Origin: Actinomycetota bacterium
Lineage (GTDB): Bacteria > Actinomycetota > Coriobacteriia > Anaerosomatales > D1FN1-002
NCBI GenBank assembly: GCA_005774595.1
Contig: VAUM01000120.1
Location: 1 to 5,287 of the forward strand
DNA length: 5,287 nt
Direction of reading: 5' to 3'
Positions 1 to 5,287 of the stretch are shown in pieces. A program made the position numbers and the translations under genes. Within the stretch, counting starts at the first letter, position 1; each line of letters starts with the position of its first letter. Under the pieces are notes generated by a model that saw only the letters and a list, made by a program, of their open reading frames with translations, was not told the DNA's origin and searched no databases.

Positions 1-1
1 C

Positions 2-34
2 TCCCGGACCCTGCTCCGGCACGGAAAGGCATGA
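2..34 (+). CDS. Possible C-terminal tail of an upstream gene (partial)
   Basis: Reading from base 2 gives ten residues, SRTLLRHGKA, followed by a TGA at 32-34. This stop overlaps the first ATG of the peptide deformylase gene in an ATGA arrangement, which is typical of translationally coupled operon genes. The tail is too short to identify. In many bacteria the gene before def-fmt is priA (primosomal helicase), but nothing in these ten residues proves that. The frame could also be open by chance over so short a stretch. Confidence 0.35.
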   Translation, partial: SRTLLRHGKA

Positions 35-525
35 TGGACATCCTCGCCCACCCGAATCCCGCGCTGCGTCAGCCCGCCGAGCCGGTCGACCCGGCGGCGG
101 ACGATTCACTGCGCCCGCTGGCGGCCCGGATGGCGCGTCTCATGTATGAAGCCCCCGGCATCGGGCTCGCGGCGACGCAGGTCGGCGTCCAGAAGAGGCT
201 CATCGTCTTCGATCTCGACGAGCAGCTCGTCGCGCTGTGCAACCCCGAGATCGCCGAGCGCTCCGAGGAGACGGAGACCGACGAGGAGGGCTGCCTGTCA
301 CTTCCCGGCATCACCGTCCCGGTCGAGCGGGCGTCGCGCGTAGTGTGCACCGCGCTGGACCTCGACGGCGAGCCGGTCCGCATCGAGGCGGACGGTCTCT
401 ACGCCCGCCTGCTCCAGCACGAGACCGACCACCTCGACGGCGTGCTGATCATCGATCGTGCCACGCCCGAGGAGCGCAGGGCGGCCATCCGCCGCTACAA
501 CGAAGCCCGCGACGAGACGGGCTGA
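31..525 (+). CDS. def: Peptide deformylase
   Basis: This cytoplasmic metalloenzyme removes the N-formyl group from the initiator methionine of new proteins, before methionine aminopeptidase acts. At 164 residues it has the usual length, and all three family motifs are intact: GIGLAATQ at residues 43-50, EGCLS at 86-90 and HETDH at 130-134. By family knowledge Cys88, His130 and His134 bind the metal, Glu131 is the catalytic acid/base and Gln50 stabilises the intermediate. Two adjacent ATGs (31 and 34) are possible starts. The first overlaps a TGA of a possible upstream gene (ATGA). The second sits at a better distance from the purine-rich GGAAAGG at 23-29, so the protein may begin one residue later. 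The gene is followed after 24 bases by fmt, its functional partner. The identification is secure. Confidence 0.97.
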   Translation: MMDILAHPNPALRQPAEPVDPAADDSLRPLAARMARLMYEAPGIGLAATQVGVQKRLIVFDLDEQLVALCNPEIAERSEETETDEEGCLSLPGITVPVERASRVVCTALDLDGEPVRIEADGLYARLLQHETDHLDGVLIIDRATPEERRAAIRRYNEARDETG

Positions 526-549
526 CCAAAGGCGAGGGGGTGCCGAACG

Positions 550-1470
550 GTGCGCGTTGTGTTCCTCGGCACGCCCGAGTTCGCTGTGCCGTCGCTGCGC
601 ACGGTTGCGGAGGCCTGTGACGTCGCGCTCGTCATCACGCGGCCGGACGCCGCCTCGAAGCGCGGGGGCGCGCTCCACCCCTCCGCGGTCCGCGTGGCGG
701 CCGAGGCGATGGGTCTACGCACTGAGACACCCGAGTCCCTTCGGGGCGATGCCGCGGCTGTGCTCGTAGCACAGGCCGCGCCCGACCTCGGGGTCGTTGC
801 CGCGTACGGCTCCATGCTGCCCGCTGCGGTCCTCGCGATACCCGCCTACGGGTTCATCAACGTGCACGCCTCGCTCCTCCCTCGGTGGCGGGGCGCCGCT
901 CCCGTGCAGCGCGCCATCCTCGCCGGCGACGAGGTCACCGGCGTGTCGATCATGCGCGTCGAAGAGGGGCTGGACACCGGCCCGGTCTGCCTCGAGCGGC
1001 AGGTCGCCGTCGGTGACCACACGACGGAGTCGCTCACGGCCGAGGTCGCCCGGACCGGCGCGGCGGCACTCGCCGACGCGATCACGGCGATCGAGGCGGG
1101 AACGGCCGTGTGGTCGCCCCAGGACGACGCATGTGCCACCTATGCCGCGAAGGTGACGGTCGCCGACGTCGCGATCGGACCCGACATGACGGCGGCCGAG
1201 GCCCGCCGCCGGATCCGTGCGTCCTCAGGCTCCGCTCCGTGCCGCATCACGGTCGACGGCCGCCGGCTGACCGTGACCGCCGTCGCGCCGGCCGATGCGG
1301 CCGTGCCCCCGGGCCGCGTGGTCCTGCAGCCGACCGGCGTGGCTCTCGGTCTCGCCGATGGCGCGGTCGTCCTCACCGAGGTCAGGCCCGAGGGACGCTG
1401 CACGATGTCCGCGGCCGCGTGGGTGAACGGTGCCCATCTGCCGCCCGAGGCCGTCTGGGGCCCCGCGTGA
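550..1470 (+). CDS. fmt: Methionyl-tRNA formyltransferase
   Basis: This enzyme transfers a formyl group from 10-formyltetrahydrofolate to methionyl-tRNA(fMet), making the initiator tRNA used in bacterial translation. The 306 residues match the family length. The N-terminus MRVVFLGTPEFAVPSL is characteristic. The catalytic triad is visible as Asn104 and His106 in INVHASLLPRWRGAAP (103-118) and Asp142 in GLDTG (140-144), equivalent to E. coli Asn109, His111 and Asp147. The start is GTG, chosen because the family N-terminus begins exactly there and GAGGGGG lies 9 bases upstream (534-540). The C-terminal tRNA-binding part (about 197-306) starts normally with TYAAKV but lacks the usual IDW and NPWP-like signatures, so it is divergent. 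The stop TGA (1468-1470) overlaps the GTG start of rsmB, implying translational coupling. It is co-transcribed with def. Confidence 0.96.
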   Translation: MRVVFLGTPEFAVPSLRTVAEACDVALVITRPDAASKRGGALHPSAVRVAAEAMGLRTETPESLRGDAAAVLVAQAAPDLGVVAAYGSMLPAAVLAIPAYGFINVHASLLPRWRGAAPVQRAILAGDEVTGVSIMRVEEGLDTGPVCLERQVAVGDHTTESLTAEVARTGAAALADAITAIEAGTAVWSPQDDACATYAAKVTVADVAIGPDMTAAEARRRIRASSGSAPCRITVDGRRLTVTAVAPADAAVPPGRVVLQPTGVALGLADGAVVLTEVRPEGRCTMSAAAWVNGAHLPPEAVWGPA

Positions 1471-2825
1471 CTGCTGCATCTTCCGCGAGGGCGCTCGCGC
1501 TGTCCGTGCTCACGCGCGTCCGCGAACGTGACGCGTACGCGTCCGAGGTCCTCGATGCACAACTCGCGCGGCGTCCCGTCTCGGCGGCGGACGCGGCGCT
1601 GGCCCATCGGATCGTCTTCGGCGTGCTCCAGATGCAGGGGACGCTCGACGCCGTCCTCGATCGCTACGTGGAGCGGCCGTCCGCACTCGAGCCAAGGGTG
1701 CGCGACGCCCTGCGCATCGCCGCCTACGAGCTGCTGTTCAGCCGCGTGCCGGCGCGCGCCGCCGTCAGCGAGGGCGTCGAGCTCGCGCGCGTGGCGCGGC
1801 CCGCGGCGTCCGGGCTCGCGAACGCGGTCCTGCGGCGCCTGGCGGCCGAGGCCGCGTCGTTCCCGTGGGCCGACCGCAGCGATCCGGCCGTCCTCGCGCT
1901 CGCGACGGGGCACCCGCGGTGGATCGTCGACGACCTCGTGGCGCAGTTCGGCCGCGACGCGGCGGAGCGGGTGCTCGACGCGGACAACACGCCGGCGCCG
2001 TTCTACCTCGCCGTGAATCCCTTCCGCGGGACGGCGGAAGCGGCGTTCGAGGCGCTGGCGGCTGAGGGCGCGGACCCCGCGCCAGGGCCGTTGCCGGGCT
2101 GCATCGTGTGCGGCGTGCCGTCCGCCGCGGTGCGCTCGCGTGCCGTTTCCGACGGCCTCGTGCTGGTCGCAGACGCGGCGGCGCAGGTGGTCGCCTGGCT
2201 CGTGGGAGCTCATCCCGGCGGGACGATCGTCGACGTCGCCGCCGGCCGAGGCACGAAGACTGTGCTCATGCAGGCGCGGGCCGCTGGCGCAGGCACGCCC
2301 GCACACATCACCGCCGTCGACCTCCACGAGTACAAGGCGCGCATCCTCGCCGAACGGACGGACGCGCTGGGCGTCCCGTGCGTCACCGCGCTCGCCGGGG
2401 ACGCGACCGACCTCGCCGGCATCGACGGGGTGCCTGCCGCCGGCACCGCAGACGCCGTGCTGGTCGACGCGCCGTGCACCGGCCTGGGGACGCTGCGCCG
2501 CCACCCGGAGCGGAGGTGGCGCGTCTCGCCGGACGACGCCGCACGCCTCGCGGCCCTCGGCGCCCGCCTGCTGGCCTCCGCGTCGCGCCTTGTCCGCGTC
2601 GGAGGCGTTGTGGTGTACTCCACGTGCACCCTGACCGCCACCGAGAACGACGACGTGGTCGGCGCTTTCCTGGCTTCGGAGGCGGGGTTCAGGGTGCGTG
2701 ACGTCGGCGGCAGCCTGCCGGAAGGGTGGAACGGCCGGGTCACGCCCGAGGGGTACTTCCAGTCGCTGCCCGAGCAGGGTGGCCCGGACGGTCACTTCGC
2801 GGCGGTGCTCGAACGGATCAGCTGA
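1467..2825 (+). CDS. rsmB: 16S rRNA (cytosine-5) methyltransferase RsmB family
   Basis: This S-adenosylmethionine-dependent enzyme methylates C5 of a cytosine in 16S rRNA (C967 in E. coli numbering). The 452-residue product has an N-terminal NusB-like helical domain (about 5-130), which separates RsmB from RsmF and other RNA m5C enzymes, and a C-terminal Rossmann methyltransferase domain (about 235-452). Both functional cysteines are present: Cys337 in VDAPCTG (motif IV, 333-339) and Cys387 in YSTC (motif VI, 384-387, the nucleophile position). The SAM-binding motif I reads DVAAGRGTKT (256-265) instead of the common DxCAAPGGKT, an unusual variant. I chose the GTG at 1467 because it overlaps the fmt stop (GTGA) and immediately precedes the conserved helical start. 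The open frame extends further upstream, but only through fmt in another frame. The gene is 29 bases ahead of glpX, in the same operon. Confidence 0.93.
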   Translation: MTAASSARALALSVLTRVRERDAYASEVLDAQLARRPVSAADAALAHRIVFGVLQMQGTLDAVLDRYVERPSALEPRVRDALRIAAYELLFSRVPARAAVSEGVELARVARPAASGLANAVLRRLAAEAASFPWADRSDPAVLALATGHPRWIVDDLVAQFGRDAAERVLDADNTPAPFYLAVNPFRGTAEAAFEALAAEGADPAPGPLPGCIVCGVPSAAVRSRAVSDGLVLVADAAAQVVAWLVGAHPGGTIVDVAAGRGTKTVLMQARAAGAGTPAHITAVDLHEYKARILAERTDALGVPCVTALAGDATDLAGIDGVPAAGTADAVLVDAPCTGLGTLRRHPERRWRVSPDDAARLAALGARLLASASRLVRVGGVVVYSTCTLTATENDDVVGAFLASEAGFRVRDVGGSLPEGWNGRVTPEGYFQSLPEQGGPDGHFAAVLERIS

Positions 2826-2843
2826 GGACGGCAACATCGGTCG

Positions 2844-2850
2844 AGGAGGA
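2844..2850 (+). promoter_or_regulatory. Strong Shine-Dalgarno site of glpX
   Basis: AGGAGGA lies four bases before the ATG at 2855, inside the 29-base gap after rsmB. It is the best match to the 16S rRNA anti-Shine-Dalgarno sequence in the window. It decides the glpX start at 2855, although the reading frame stays open upstream into rsmB. The strength suggests that glpX is translated more independently than the coupled genes before it. Confidence 0.8.
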
Positions 2851-2854
2851 CTCC

Positions 2855-3820
2855 ATGCGCACGACGCGGATCGTCGAGATGCTCGAGGTCACGGAAGCCG
2901 CAGCGCTGGCCGCGGGCCGGTGGATGGGCAAGGGGGACAAGCACGCCGCAGACGCCGCCGCGGTCGAGGGGATGCGCAAGGCGTTCAACGACATCGACAT
3001 CGCGGGCACGGTCGTCATCGGCGAGGGGGAGCGCGACGAGGCCCCGATGCTCTACATCGGCGAGCAGGTCGGGCGCGGCGGCGAGGAGATCGACATCGCG
3101 GTCGACCCGCTCGAGGGCACGAACCTCACCGCGCACGGTCAGCAGAACTCGCTCGCGGTCCTCGCGTTCGGGCCGAAGGACACGCTGCTGCACGCTCCGG
3201 ACACCTATATGAACAAGATCGCGGTCGGTCCCGCGGCCGCCTCGGCCGTCCACATCGACGCAAGCCCCACCGAGAACCTCGCGAACATCGCCATAGCGAT
3301 GAAGCGCCCCATCGAGGACCTCGTCGTGTGCATTCTCGACCGCGACCGCCACAAGGACCTCATCGCCGAGGTGCGGCAGGCCGGCGCACGGATCCGCCTG
3401 ATCAGCGACGGCGACGTGTTCGGAGCGGTCGCGACCGCCATCGAGGGTACCGGCATCCACGTGTACTTGGGCATCGGCGCGGCGCCGGAAGGCGTGCTCG
3501 CGTGCGCGGCCATGAAGTGCATCGGCGGCTGTTTCATGGGCCGCTTCGCCTGGCGCAGCGACGAGGAGAAGGCGCGCGCCGTCGACATGGGCACCTGCAA
3601 CATCGACGGCGTGCTCACCATGGACTGTCTGGTGAACACGGACGAAGCCGCGTTCATCGCCACAGGCGTCACCGATGGCGAGATGCTGCGAGGTGTGCGC
3701 TACTTCGGCCAGGGATCGAGGACTCACTCGGTGGCCATGGACGGCAAGACCGGCACGGTCCGCTTCATCGAGACCGTGTACCGCACCGGGTCCGAGAAGT
3801 TCTGGGTGCGGATGGACTGA
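2855..3820 (+). CDS. glpX: Class II fructose-1,6-bisphosphatase
   Basis: GlpX hydrolyses fructose 1,6-bisphosphate to fructose 6-phosphate and phosphate, the committed cytoplasmic step of gluconeogenesis, using a divalent metal. The 321 residues match the family. Metal and substrate motifs are all present: GKGDKHAADAA (25-35, Asp33), IGEGERDEAPM (55-65, Glu57), DPLEGTNL (84-91, Asp84 and Glu87), LISDGDVFGAV (182-192) and IGAAPEGVLA (207-216, Glu212). These correspond to E. coli GlpX Asp33, Glu57, Asp85, Glu88 and Glu213. The ATG at 2855 follows a strong ribosome binding site and gives the usual N-terminus. The gene closes a cluster of translation genes with which it has no direct functional link. 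It is probably co-transcribed with rsmB, since the 29-base gap shows no promoter or terminator. Some class II enzymes also act on sedoheptulose 1,7-bisphosphate; the sequence alone cannot show this. Confidence 0.96.
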   Translation: MRTTRIVEMLEVTEAAALAAGRWMGKGDKHAADAAAVEGMRKAFNDIDIAGTVVIGEGERDEAPMLYIGEQVGRGGEEIDIAVDPLEGTNLTAHGQQNSLAVLAFGPKDTLLHAPDTYMNKIAVGPAAASAVHIDASPTENLANIAIAMKRPIEDLVVCILDRDRHKDLIAEVRQAGARIRLISDGDVFGAVATAIEGTGIHVYLGIGAAPEGVLACAAMKCIGGCFMGRFAWRSDEEKARAVDMGTCNIDGVLTMDCLVNTDEAAFIATGVTDGEMLRGVRYFGQGSRTHSVAMDGKTGTVRFIETVYRTGSEKFWVRMD

Positions 3821-3850
3821 CGCCGGCTCGTTGCCTCGCGCGGGCCGGGG

Positions 3851-4108
3851 CTACTCCTTGGCGGCCGGACAGGACGCGCAGGCGTCCTTGGATCCGCTCG
3901 TCGGGCACGCGGGTGCGTCGTCCTTGGGCTTGGGGCGGTAGTCCGTGTTGTGGAAGCCCGAGCCCTTCAGGACCACGCCGACAGGGCTGAAGACGCGCTT
4001 GGCGACCGTGCCGCACTGCGGGCAGCAGACGTCGCCGGCCTCGGAGGCCGGACGGACGATCTCGAACACGTCGCCGCAGTCGGGGCAGCGGAAGTCATAT
4101 GCGGGCAT
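3851..4108 (-). CDS. FmdB-family zinc-ribbon protein
   Basis: This is an 85-residue protein of the FmdB / CxxC_CxxC_SSSS putative regulatory family. The N-terminus MPAYDFRCPDCGDVFE is diagnostic, and the Cys8-x2-Cys11 and Cys29-x2-Cys32 pairs should hold one zinc ion. The conserved KGSGFHNTDYR (48-58) follows, then a polar tail with three more cysteines (68, 77, 80), as many family members have. The ATG at 4108 is chosen over an in-frame upstream extension to 4234 because family proteins start exactly at MP(x)Y, and AAAGG lies about 9 bases upstream. The family is named after a Methylophilus formamidase/amide regulator, but its biochemical role is not established. The gene converges on glpX, leaving 30 bases between the two stops, and diverges from the PASTA gene. 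No specific function can be assigned. Confidence 0.9.
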   Translation of the reverse strand: MPAYDFRCPDCGDVFEIVRPASEAGDVCCPQCGTVAKRVFSPVGVVLKGSGFHNTDYRPKPKDDAPACPTSGSKDACASCPAAKE

Positions 4109-4166
4109 GCGGACGGGCCTTTCGCGAGACGTTTCGACGCGGCTTCGGCGCGGTGCGCGGGGCGCA

Positions 4167-4196
4167 AAGATAGCAACCTGCGCGCCACGCCCGCAA
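4167..4196 (-). promoter_or_regulatory. Candidate promoter of the zinc-ribbon gene
   Basis: Read on the - strand, TTGCGG (4196-4191) and TATCTT (4172-4167) are separated by 18 bases, and the -10-like box is preceded by TGC, an extended -10 feature. This would start transcription near 4160 and leave a leader of about 50 bases before the ATG at 4108. The boxes match consensus only in part (3 of 6 and 4 of 6), but they lie in the only A/T-rich patch upstream of the gene. Confidence 0.4.
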
Positions 4197-4217
4197 GGGC
4201 TGCACGCCCAAGGGCTG
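4194..4217 (+). repeat. 9-bp direct repeat in the divergent promoter region
   Basis: CAAGGGCTG occurs at 4194-4202 and again at 4209-4217, a 15-base period. The pair covers the -35 zone of the PASTA gene promoter and touches the -35-like box of the divergent zinc-ribbon gene. Such a pair could be an operator for a dimeric regulator, or may be chance in GC-rich sequence. A longer version of the second copy (CCAAGGGCTGG) recurs at 4388-4398 inside the coding region, which argues for caution. Confidence 0.4.
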
Positions 4218-4224
4218 GTATAAT
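4216..4224 (+). promoter_or_regulatory. Extended -10 promoter of the PASTA protein gene
   Basis: TGGTATAAT is a perfect extended -10 element (TGn followed by TATAAT at 4219-4224), striking in such GC-rich DNA. No good -35 box is seen at the normal spacing, which is tolerated by extended -10 promoters. Only 8 bases separate the -10 box from the ATG at 4233, so transcription should begin at or within a few bases of the start codon. No Shine-Dalgarno sequence fits in between. The arrangement predicts a leaderless mRNA driven by the housekeeping sigma factor. Confidence 0.75.
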
Positions 4225-4232
4225 CGCTGCCC

Positions 4233-5287
4233 ATGGACCCGACCCCTCAGAGCCCCGTCCGGCCTCGGCGTGCCCTCGTTCCGCGATGGGTCCCTGTGGT
4301 TGTCGCAGTGCTCGCGCTGTGCGTGGCGGCGGGTGTCGCCGTGCCGCTCCTCGTGGGCCGTCGCCCCGACGTCACCGTCCCGAACGTCCAAGGGCTGGAA
4401 GTCGCCGTCGCCCGCAGCCGTCTCGGTGAGGCGGGCCTGCTGTTGACCTACGGCGACAAGCGGTTCTCCTCGACGGTCCCTCTCGGCGCCGTCATCGAGC
4501 AAGACCCACCCGCGGGCGGCGTGCTGCCGTATCGCGGCACCGTCGTGGTCATCGTCTCCGCGGGCTCCGAGGAGTTCACCATGCCCGACGTGCTGGGCAT
4601 GAGGCTCTCCGAGGCGCGCACCCTGCTCGAGGGGCGGGGCCTCGTGGTGGACGTCGAGCCGGTACCGTCGGACGAACCGTCCGGCACGGTGCTGTCCAGC
4701 CTGCCGTCCCCCGGCGCCACGGTACGCACGTCCGAGGCGATACGGCTCGGGGTCGCGTCCTCGCGCGACTCATCGGGGTCGTTGCGCCCGTACGCCCTCT
4801 CCGGCGCCTCGTTCGTCCTTGACCCCGGGACTCCCCCGGAGGCGTCCGGTGAGGCGTCGGGGACCCCGGATGCGGCGCTCGAGGTTGTGAGGCGCCTGCG
4901 GTCGCTCTTGGAGGCGTCCGGAGCGACGGTCACGGTCACCCGCAATGCGATCGACGCCCCCGGCGCCGCGGATGACACCCAGCGCGCGGTGCGCGCGGTC
5001 GCAGCGAGCTGCACCGCCGTCGTGGGGCTGTCCGTCGACGAGTCGGCCCAGGGGATCGCCGTGTACGCGGCCGCGCCTACGGCGTCATGGCCCGCGCTCT
5101 ACATCCCGTCCGCGGACCTCGCGCGGCGCATCTCGGACGCTTTGAAGGGGTCGCGGTTCTCCGCGCCGATCTCCAACGTCGCGAGCGACACGGTGCTCGC
5201 TGCCGTCGCCGCCCCCGGTGTGCGGGTGATCCTCGGCTCGGTGAACTCCGCCGAGGACCGCACCGCGTTCCGAGACCCCGACTGGGC
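4233..5287 (+). CDS. Membrane-anchored two-PASTA protein with degenerate Amidase_3-like domain (3' partial)
   Basis: The open frame runs from ATG 4233 past the window edge (351 complete codons). In order: a short basic, proline-rich cytoplasmic tail (1-18); one membrane segment (about 19-42) followed by GRR; PASTA repeat 1 (about 47-111) and PASTA repeat 2 (about 115-175), each with the VPNV/MPDV-x-G start and a PPAGG/PSPGA core; a Ser/Gly linker (176-191); then an Amidase_3-like domain (192 onward). The last shows FVLDPG (194-199), LLEASGATVTVTR (225-237), GIAVYA (274-279), DLARRI (295-300) and a PGVRVILG...SAED stretch (328-342). These follow the pattern of zinc-dependent N-acetylmuramoyl-L-alanine amidases. 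In my alignment the zinc ligands and catalytic Glu are replaced: Thr200, Pro212, Ser267 and Ile333. PASTA domains bind peptidoglycan or muropeptides, so an extracytoplasmic cell-wall role is likely, probably as a non-hydrolytic binder or regulator. The start is set by the promoter and the N-terminal anchor. The C-terminus is unseen. Confidence 0.85.
   Translation, partial: MDPTPQSPVRPRRALVPRWVPVVVAVLALCVAAGVAVPLLVGRRPDVTVPNVQGLEVAVARSRLGEAGLLLTYGDKRFSSTVPLGAVIEQDPPAGGVLPYRGTVVVIVSAGSEEFTMPDVLGMRLSEARTLLEGRGLVVDVEPVPSDEPSGTVLSSLPSPGATVRTSEAIRLGVASSRDSSGSLRPYALSGASFVLDPGTPPEASGEASGTPDAALEVVRRLRSLLEASGATVTVTRNAIDAPGAADDTQRAVRAVAASCTAVVGLSVDESAQGIAVYAAAPTASWPALYIPSADLARRISDALKGSRFSAPISNVASDTVLAAVAAPGVRVILGSVNSAEDRTAFRDPDW

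Noticed and set aside
1140..2837. Long - strand open frame (565 codons) antisense to fmt and rsmB
   Set aside because: It lies opposite two clearly identified genes. Long antisense frames are expected in GC-rich DNA because stop codons are AT-rich, and its translation is Arg/His/Gly-rich with no family motif.
2726..2854. Upstream in-frame extension of glpX
   Set aside because: It overlaps the conserved end of rsmB, and a strong Shine-Dalgarno site sits just before the ATG at 2855, which gives the family-typical N-terminus.
3823..3848. Possible terminator between the converging glpX and zinc-ribbon genes
   Set aside because: CCGGC (3823-3827) can pair with GCCGG (3844-3848), but the stem is only 5 bp with a 16-base loop and there is no T-tract on either side. 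In GC-rich DNA such a match is expected by chance.
2698..3990. Long + strand frame (430 codons) across the rsmB end and glpX
   Set aside because: It is an out-of-frame shadow of glpX with an Arg-rich low-complexity translation; glpX in the correct frame has all its catalytic motifs.
4109..4234. N-terminal extension of the zinc-ribbon protein to a start at 4234
   Set aside because: The extension has no conservation signature, contains the opposing promoter, and the family N-terminus MPAYDFRCPDC begins exactly at the internal ATG at 4108.
4448..5014. - strand frame of 188 codons opposite the PASTA gene
   Set aside because: The + strand frame carries a membrane segment, PASTA repeats and an amidase-like framework. 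The antisense product is Ser/Thr/Arg-rich with no recognisable domain.

Overview
The window is GC-rich (by eye about 70%), with GTG starts, overlapping stop/start codons and G/C-ending codons throughout. This suggests an actinobacterial-type chromosome. A deeply branching group such as Coriobacteriia is possible, but the lineage is an inference from base composition and gene content. There are no signs of a mobile element, RNA gene or CRISPR array; this is compact core chromosome.

Left part (1-3820, + strand): a tight co-directional cluster. A possible tail of an upstream gene ends inside the start of def (peptide deformylase). After 24 bases comes fmt (methionyl-tRNA formyltransferase), whose stop overlaps the GTG start of rsmB (16S rRNA m5C methyltransferase) in a GTGA junction. 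After 29 bases comes glpX (class II fructose-1,6-bisphosphatase) with a strong ribosome binding site. def and fmt form the two ends of the formyl-methionine cycle: Fmt formylates the initiator tRNA and Def removes the formyl group from the finished protein. RsmB is a ribosome maturation enzyme often found beside them. GlpX is a metabolic (gluconeogenic) passenger at the end of this translation operon.

Right part (3851-5287): a small FmdB-type zinc-ribbon gene lies on the - strand, converging on glpX. A 124-base divergent region separates it from a + strand gene that runs off the right edge. That gene has a near-perfect extended -10 promoter (TGGTATAAT) placed only 8 bases before its ATG, with no Shine-Dalgarno sequence, so it probably makes a leaderless mRNA.

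The most unusual item is that last gene. It encodes an N-terminal membrane anchor, two PASTA repeats (peptidoglycan or muropeptide binding) and a domain that follows the Amidase_3 fold pattern. In my motif alignment all four zinc/catalytic positions of that domain are replaced. It looks like an inactive amidase turned into a cell-wall binding or regulatory protein.
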